DNA from: Ignavibacteriaceae bacterium
GTDB taxonomy: Bacteria; Bacteroidota; Ignavibacteria; Ignavibacteriales; Ignavibacteriaceae
DNA: 39,021 nt
Assembly: GCA_031292455.1 (NCBI GenBank)
Contig: JARLHC010000114.1
Coordinates: 1-39,021, forward strand
Reading direction: 5' to 3'
Shown here piece by piece: positions 34,492-39,021 of the stretch. The translations under genes and the position numbers were made by a program. How positions within the stretch are numbered: position 1 is the stretch's first letter; each line of letters starts with the position of its first letter. The notes beneath the pieces were generated by a model. That model did not search any database. It saw only the letters and a list, made by a program, of their open reading frames with translations, and was not told where the DNA came from.

Positions 34492-35511
34492 TTATTTCAG
34501 TTTTTGTTTATATGCTTCTATAAAATTAGGTATAACTTCTGCGGCATCTCCTACAATTCCGTAATGACTCACTCCGAATATCGGTGCGTCTGGATCACTG
34601 TTTATCGCAATTATCTTATTTGCATCCTGCATCCCTGCTCTGTGCTGAATAGCTCCCGATATGCCGATTGCAATATAAAGTTTAGGCCTTACCGTTACTC
34701 CTGTCTGGCCTACCTGACGTTCCGGAGGTATAAATCCTGCATCAACAGCCGCCCTGCTCCCCGCAACTTCTCCCCCTATCGTATGCGCTAATTCATATAT
34801 AAGCTTGAAGTTCTCCTTTGTACCAAGCCCGTATCCTCCCGATACTATTATCGGTGCTGCCTTAAGATTAATCTTGCTCTCCTCTCTGTGCTGCTCAACT
34901 ATCCGTACCAGCTCATCCGTTGCATCAGGTTTATATGGTATCTTCGTAATCTTAATCTCATTAACTGAAGACGATAACTGCTTCTCCATCACCCCTTCCC
35001 TTACAGTTGCAATCTGCGTCGGATTGTCCGGTGTAATAATCGTCGCTATAATGTTCCCGCCGAATGCAGGACGTATCTGCAGCAGCAAATCCTTATAATC
35101 CTTCCCGAGATACTTGATAGAATCAATCCTCAGATCGGTGCAGTCCGCTGTCAATCCGCTCTTCGTATTCGATGCTACCCTTGGCGCAAGGTCTCTTCCT
35201 GTTATCGTCGCTCCGAATAATACAATCCTTGGCTTCGATTCATTCACAAGCTCATTCATTATCCTGCTGTATGGCATTGTCCTATATGACGCAAGTTCCG
35301 GATGGTCTATTACAATCGCCTCGTTAACTCCGTACTTAAATGTTTCCTTTGCAACTTCCGTCATGGCGCTGCCGATGATAATTGCCTTAAGTACTCCTCC
35401 CATGTTTAGCGCAAGCTTATGCCCCTTGCTCAGCAGCTCAAACGATACATCAGCCGGCTTGCCGCCTCTCTGCTCTATAAATACCCATACTTCATTTGAA
35501 AGTTTATTCAT
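34492..35511 (-). CDS. etfA: Electron transfer flavoprotein subunit alpha
   Basis: The 339-residue protein has the EtfA N-terminal domain (WVFIEQRGGK onward) and the C-terminal FAD-binding domain. The latter shows GSRAAVDAGFIPPERQVGQT, the RPKLYIAIGISGAIQHRAGM segment that wraps the FAD, and INSDPDAPIFGVSHYGIVGD. It carries electrons from acyl-CoA dehydrogenases to the respiratory chain or, in bifurcating types, to ferredoxin. No N-terminal ferredoxin domain is fused here, unlike some bifurcating alpha subunits. It lies 9 nt after etfB and 8 nt before acd, with AAGGAAAT as ribosome site. The start agrees with the family's typical N terminus. Confidence 0.96.
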   Translation of the reverse strand: MNKLSNEVWVFIEQRGGKPADVSFELLSKGHKLALNMGGVLKAIIIGSAMTEVAKETFKYGVNEAIVIDHPELASYRTMPYSRIMNELVNESKPRIVLFGATITGRDLAPRVASNTKSGLTADCTDLRIDSIKYLGKDYKDLLLQIRPAFGGNIIATIITPDNPTQIATVREGVMEKQLSSSVNEIKITKIPYKPDATDELVRIVEQHREESKINLKAAPIIVSGGYGLGTKENFKLIYELAHTIGGEVAGSRAAVDAGFIPPERQVGQTGVTVRPKLYIAIGISGAIQHRAGMQDANKIIAINSDPDAPIFGVSHYGIVGDAAEVIPNFIEAYKQKLK

Positions 35512-35520
35512 GTAATTTCC

Positions 35521-36408
35521 TTATCCGAATATGTGGTCAGCCATAAGCTGATCAATTAAATTTCCAATTCCTGCTTTTGATGATTCCACCTTTATATGGT
35601 TTCCTCCCGCAAGTACTACTGATTCAATCTTGAAAACTTTGGTTGGCGAACCCTTTACTCCGCATCTATCCGCATCAAGTTTCAGTTCGTCCATTGTGAA
35701 TGTCGGGATGAAAAGATTCTTCTCCTCATATTCGTGTACCAGTTTGTCTGAGTATAATAATGAGTTTCCTTCCGTCATTCCCTCTATGTCGGTCAATGAC
35801 TTTGCATTCTTGTATGCCATAATGTTCTTTGCACTGAATGGTCTCGATTCTGCCGCTTCTTTTATTACTGTAAGCAGTACTGGTAATGTCGCCTCAACTA
35901 TCTCATATCCGCCGTCTATCTTCTTCTTTATCGTTACCTTATCTTTTTTGCAGCTTATTATCTCTTCAACGTAAGTTACCTGTGGTATATTTAGCTTTTC
36001 TGCTGTCTGTGGACCAACCTGTGCCGTATCGCCGTCTATTGCCTGCCTGCCTGCAAATATAAAATCATAATGGCCTATCTTTTTTATTGCTTCACTTAAT
36101 ACATAAGAAGTCGCAAGCGTATCCGCTCCTGCAAATTTCCTGTCGCTTATCAGATAAACAGTGTCAGCCCCCAGATAAAGGCACTCCCTTAATATGTCCG
36201 ATGCACGCGCAGGTCCCATTGTTATCGCAATTACCTTGCCGCCGTAAGTCTCTTTTATCCTTAACGCAAGCTCTAATGCAACTTTGTCTTCATGATTGAA
36301 AATAGCAGGTAATTTTGCACGGTTTACCGTACCGTCATCCTTCATTACCTTCCCTGATATATTGGCAGTATCCGGTACCTGCTTTACTAAAACGATAGAG
36401 TTGAACAT
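35521..36408 (-). CDS. etfB: Electron transfer flavoprotein subunit beta
   Basis: The 295-residue protein is somewhat longer than the usual EtfB (about 250-265). It begins IVLVKQVPDTANISGKV and has the ALELALRIKE helix and the FAGRQAIDGDTAQVGPQTAE loop (119-137). The DGDTAQVGP element (125-133) is, to my knowledge, typical of EtfB from anaerobes with a second, bifurcating FAD; AMP-binding mitochondrial-type EtfB reads DDDxxQTG there. The extra length is mostly at the C terminus (from about 225). GGAGG stands 3 nt before the ATG. It is the first gene of the operon etfB-etfA-acd-small protein and is divergent from the 43-residue membrane gene. Confidence 0.96.
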   Translation of the reverse strand: MFNSIVLVKQVPDTANISGKVMKDDGTVNRAKLPAIFNHEDKVALELALRIKETYGGKVIAITMGPARASDILRECLYLGADTVYLISDRKFAGADTLATSYVLSEAIKKIGHYDFIFAGRQAIDGDTAQVGPQTAEKLNIPQVTYVEEIISCKKDKVTIKKKIDGGYEIVEATLPVLLTVIKEAAESRPFSAKNIMAYKNAKSLTDIEGMTEGNSLLYSDKLVHEYEEKNLFIPTFTMDELKLDADRCGVKGSPTKVFKIESVVLAGGNHIKVESSKAGIGNLIDQLMADHIFG

Positions 36409-36655
36409 ACTCCTCCAATTGAAAAAGGTTTACTAACTCAAAAAATATTCCAGCAAAAAATAGCTGAAAAGTGTGATTATTACAAATTTTGATGCAGATT
36501 GTTGAATTATTTATCAACTATGGAATTCAGTATTCTAATATATGAGAAGGTTAAAAGTTTCCCTCTTAAATCTCATCGATTTATTTATTATATTCTTAAC
36601 AGATAAAATAGTATGCTTATTGCTCTGCTAAACATAATTAACGATGGAGTGCCTT

Positions 36656-36787
36656 ATGATTCTGCAAAAAACGAAAACATGGTTGCATAATTATAACATA
36701 GTCCTCTTCCTTATCCTCGTAACTTTAGGATGGGTTCTATTGTGGGGTGCCTGGATGATCTTCATTATGATTACCCATCCCCACTAA
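36656..36787 (+). CDS. Single-pass membrane microprotein (43 residues)
   Basis: An open frame of 43 codons starts at ATG with GGAG 7 nt upstream and ends at TAA. The product has a short polar N terminus (KTKTWLHNYN) and one strong membrane segment (residues 15-38) containing three Trp, then a short THPH tail. The good ribosome site, compact hydrophobic design and position in a 482-nt space between etfB and the barrel gene argue for a real gene. I know of no family. The divergent etf operon may share its promoter region. The 247 nt upstream contain no other feature beyond a weak GTTGA/TCAAC repeat at 36503-36520. Confidence 0.6.
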   Translation: MILQKTKTWLHNYNIVLFLILVTLGWVLLWGAWMIFIMITHPH

Positions 36788-36890
36788 AGTTCGGCTCCTC
36801 ATAAAAATAATATTTTATGCTGAATGCAATTCAGTTTATATTTAACTCTTATTAATCTCTTATTTATTATAAATTGAAATTACTATCGGC

Positions 36891-37700
36891 ATGAATATGA
36901 AGCTGCTTCTCTTCCTTTTCTTCTCTGTTCCTTTATTCCTTCTGCAAATTGAATTGATTGCTCAGGAAAAAGTTCCTGAAATTATTACAGATAGGCCTGA
37001 TATTACAGAATCCGCTATTCCTGTTCTTCCCGGCTATATTCAGTTCGAAGATGGATTCTTACTTGAAAGTAATAACTTTAATACTGACGGCTATAATGAG
37101 AATATTCGCAATTATACCTTTTCAAGTCTCCTGACAAGGATCGGCATTGTAAATAATTTTGAGTTAAGAATTGGCGGCGATTATTTATACGAAGTTGATA
37201 AACTGAACAATCTTCAATCCAACAATTCCGGTTTTAATAATATATTGATCGGTGGTAAATACCGTTTTATGAATGAAGAATCTGATGGGATTGATTTCGG
37301 TTTAATTATGCAGTTATATTTGCCTGTTGGTAATAAATCATTCAGGCCTGAACATGTTGAGCCTGAAATTCTTATCCCGTTTGCTAAAAGTTTTACAGAC
37401 GTACTCTCCCTCTCCATGAATATTGGTTCTCATTGGAATAGCGCCGATAATATTCCCGTTTATCTTTATAGCGCCTCCTTCGGAATTGGTATAAATGATA
37501 GTTGGGATTCTTTTATCGAAATTTACGGCGATGCATCTGCGAATAGTCAAACAACAAGTAAATTCGATTTTGGATTTGCTTACCGGCCTGTCAATAATTT
37601 TCAAATTGATGTTTCAGCCGGTAATGGCTCTTTCTCTGATTTTAATAGTTGGTTTATCGGTGCAGGTCTTTCAGTAAGACTTCCTCATTTAAATTTATAA
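36891..37700 (+). CDS. Outer-membrane beta-barrel protein (phenol-degradation MetA-like transporter family)
   Basis: The 269-residue protein begins with a signal peptide (hydrophobic core in LLLFLFFSVPLFLLQIELIAQ, probable cleavage after IAQ). The mature part starts with ITDRPDITESAIPVLPGYIQ, a hallmark of the outer-membrane family often named phenol MetA degradation or transporter-like. Alternating strands follow (for example NFELRIGGDYLYEV, FGLIMQLYLPVG, FDFGFAYRPVNNFQIDVSAG), and the last residues end in a basic hydrophobic strand. It is probably a small porin-like barrel; ligand unknown. It converges on the 259-residue minus-strand gene with only 22 nt between stops. The start at 36891 keeps a typical signal length; ATG at 36897 is a close alternative. 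Confidence 0.78.
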   Translation: MNMKLLLFLFFSVPLFLLQIELIAQEKVPEIITDRPDITESAIPVLPGYIQFEDGFLLESNNFNTDGYNENIRNYTFSSLLTRIGIVNNFELRIGGDYLYEVDKLNNLQSNNSGFNNILIGGKYRFMNEESDGIDFGLIMQLYLPVGNKSFRPEHVEPEILIPFAKSFTDVLSLSMNIGSHWNSADNIPVYLYSASFGIGINDSWDSFIEIYGDASANSQTTSKFDFGFAYRPVNNFQIDVSAGNGSFSDFNSWFIGAGLSVRLPHLNL

Positions 37701-37722
37701 TTCAACTTTCTTAAACTCTAAA

Positions 37723-38502
37723 TTATAATTTCTTTCTTCTTTGTTCTGGCTTACTCCTGTTAGTCATTTTCATGCGATAAGTGTTCGTCCATTTTAATAC
37801 CCTCCCAAATTTAGTGCTGCATACTACTGTAAAATAAAATATTGAATTTTTATATCTTCTTACTATCTCCTCCTCTTCCTTCTCAAATGGTATAATTATA
37901 TTATCCCACTCTGAACATTCAATGTCGCTCAGTAATATCCACTTTGGCAGTAATTCAAACCTCTTCTTTATTTTTCCTTTGGGATTATAAACGCAAAGAA
38001 TTCCGGCAGCACTTAATTCGAACTCCTTTTCCTCTATCTCAAAAAACACCTGTTTCGGCAAAATAGATAAATTTATTCCTTCTCTGTTAATAATCATCTT
38101 CTGAATTATAATTTCCGTATCACTCCTCGGAACTATTATATTATTTTCCGTTGGATGATCTTCAGTTAACAGTCTCCTGTTTGCTGAAACAATTTTATTG
38201 AATGCTTTTGCTTTTCCTGGGTTCCTTCTCATATTTGCAGCTACTTTGTAGCGTGTCTTTACAGATTTCTTGAAATATGATCTGTTCCAAACCTGCCTTA
38301 GAACCGGAATAGAATAAACCGCCTTTGCAAATGATGATGCCAGTCCTAACTTCCCCTGGTTCCGTAAATATTCCTCGGAATGTTCCTCGTAAGCCGTTGA
38401 ATCATTGTGGTAATTTAATATTACTTCCCCCTTATGCTTAATAAATAAGCTGTCTAACCTTCCGCCAAACTTAATGATAAGATCACTCTTTGTTTTCGCC
38501 AT
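37723..38502 (-). CDS. Hypothetical protein (259 residues), basic
   Basis: I do not recognise this protein. It has no signal peptide or membrane segment and should be cytosolic. The first 110 residues contain a repeated Lys/Arg pattern (FGGRLDSLFIKHKGEVIL, then SYFKKSVKTRYKVAANMRRN); the centre (about 130-200) looks beta-rich; the C terminus is strongly basic (NRSKPEQRRKKL), which suggests nucleic-acid binding. Length and composition do not look like a transposase or a restriction enzyme that I can name. The frame is preceded by GCGGAAAT, a weak ribosome site. It converges on the barrel gene and is followed upstream (higher coordinates) by a 469-nt region with a tandem repeat. Confidence 0.7.
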   Translation of the reverse strand: MAKTKSDLIIKFGGRLDSLFIKHKGEVILNYHNDSTAYEEHSEEYLRNQGKLGLASSFAKAVYSIPVLRQVWNRSYFKKSVKTRYKVAANMRRNPGKAKAFNKIVSANRRLLTEDHPTENNIIVPRSDTEIIIQKMIINREGINLSILPKQVFFEIEEKEFELSAAGILCVYNPKGKIKKRFELLPKWILLSDIECSEWDNIIIPFEKEEEEIVRRYKNSIFYFTVVCSTKFGRVLKWTNTYRMKMTNRSKPEQRRKKL

Positions 38503-38971
38503 GATGGTATTTCCGCATTATTAAATAAAATATAAAAACCCGTAATAAAAATTAAACGATTTAACATATAATTTAAAGAGGTAAACGGAAATATTCATTC
38601 ATGCATGGTACGGCATATTACAAATCAAGGGCTCCTTACCTGTATTTCTCCTGTACTTTACTGGGATATTACCGGAATTTAGCGCACTTAAGCGCACTTT
38701 ACCACACTTTAGCGCACTTTAGCGCACTCAAATTCATATGGATTGTGTTTCTGCGGCAGGTAAACTCAACATTAAATTATATAAAAATATTACTATTTTG
38801 TCAAGTCTAATCATCAAATATTATAATGTTTATTAAACTCCTGATCAATCTCCCTCCATTCAGGGTGCGCTTCTAATATCCCGCATTCCCTGCCTCAAAT
38901 TGACATTAAATTAGAATTGATATAAGTTTCAACATTAATCAGTTCTCCTGTTAAATATTGGGGCTTTTTTG
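38503..38971. other. Intergenic region with tandem repeat, no confirmed gene
   Basis: This 469-nt A/T-rich gap separates the unknown 259-residue gene (-) from a gene start at the right edge. It holds the 10-bp repeat array listed separately. A 69-codon frame at 38601-38810 (+) runs through that array, and its composition is low-complexity, so I do not call it. A 26-codon open stretch on the minus strand (38894-38814) looks protein-like but has no start and could be a gene remnant. No RNA gene or T-run terminator was seen. Confidence 0.5.
38681..38730 (+). repeat. 10-bp tandem repeat, five copies (AGCGCACTTT)
   Basis: Five adjacent 10-mers read AGCGCACTTA, AGCGCACTTT, ACCACACTTT, AGCGCACTTT and AGCGCACTCA. 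The ten bases before also end in TTT. The period is about one helical turn, so each unit would face the same side of the DNA. The array is C/G-richer than its surroundings and lies between genes. It may be a regulator-binding cluster or a slippage repeat. Confidence 0.85.
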
Positions 38972-39021
38972 ATGATTAAATTCTACATAGCTCTTTTTCT
39001 CTTATTCTCTTCATATTGCTA
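38972..39021 (+). CDS. Start of an exported protein (3' end outside window)
   Basis: An ATG opens a frame that stays open to the window end (16 complete codons). The product starts with Ile-Lys and a hydrophobic run IALFLLFSSYC, which looks like a signal peptide; the Cys16 after SSY may be a lipobox residue, although Tyr at -1 is not usual. Upstream GGGG 10 nt away is a weak ribosome site. Nothing more can be said from 50 nt. Confidence 0.45.
   Translation, partial: MIKFYIALFLLFSSYC

Noticed and set aside
36503-36520. GTTGA/TCAAC hairpin between etfB and the microprotein
   Set aside because: 5-bp A/T-rich stem with an 8-nt loop, too weak to support a call.
38601-38810. 69-codon plus-strand frame through the 10-bp repeats
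   Set aside because: Product is low-complexity (LAHLSALYHTLAHFSALKF) created by the tandem repeat; no family resemblance.

Overview
The window is about 39 kb of AT-rich DNA (roughly one third G+C by eye), densely packed with genes. It fits an FCB-group bacterium, most likely Ignavibacteria/Chlorobi-like rather than a classical Bacteroidetes. Pointers are a DUF4837 lipoprotein, a DUF2723 membrane protein, weak or absent Shine-Dalgarno sites at many starts, two probable TTG starts, GlnE plus P-II, a K+-independent H+-pyrophosphatase and Etf with acyl-CoA dehydrogenase. No rRNA, tRNA, CRISPR array, transposase or phage gene was seen. The taxonomic call is inference from gene content.

Layout. 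1-4090 (+): end of hpt, ftsH, a polyprenol/diacylglycerol kinase-family membrane protein and a DUF4837 lipoprotein. 4093-8818 (-): glnE followed by a DUF2723 protein. 8928-16032 (+): secA, glnB, a large TPR lipoprotein, a monofunctional peptidoglycan glycosyltransferase and an AlbA_2-type regulator, mostly with 0-nt spacing or a 4-nt overlap. 16296-21257 (+): hppA with a clear terminator, a glutaryl-CoA-dehydrogenase-like enzyme and a GT4 glycosyltransferase. 21713-25894 (+): a YhcH-family protein, a TPR protein, a 62-residue orphan and maeB with a clear terminator.

25948-32404 (+) is the most interesting block: a NuoE-like subunit, a NuoF-like flavoprotein with extra ferredoxin clusters, a 1210-residue hybrid of NuoG/FdhA-like and GltD-like (FAD/NADPH) modules, and a small ferritin-like diiron protein. 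It looks like a soluble multi-cluster NADH/NADPH/ferredoxin oxidoreductase of the electron-bifurcating type, without a hydrogenase or a working formate dehydrogenase site.

The convergent block 36408-32527 (-) is etfB-etfA-acd plus a 70-residue orphan protein. Its EtfB carries a motif that I associate with bifurcating Etfs, so two candidate electron-confurcating or bifurcating systems lie tail to tail, separated by an unusual inverted-repeat element (32434-32519). The last 2.6 kb holds a 43-residue single-pass membrane microprotein, an outer-membrane barrel protein, an unrecognised basic protein, a 10-bp tandem repeat and the start of one more exported protein.

Possible joint logic (inference): maeB links malate to pyruvate and NADPH, the two redox operons could balance NADPH, NADH and ferredoxin against acyl-CoA metabolism, and hppA supplies proton-motive force from pyrophosphate. 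GlnE and P-II are nitrogen-status components placed on either side of secA.
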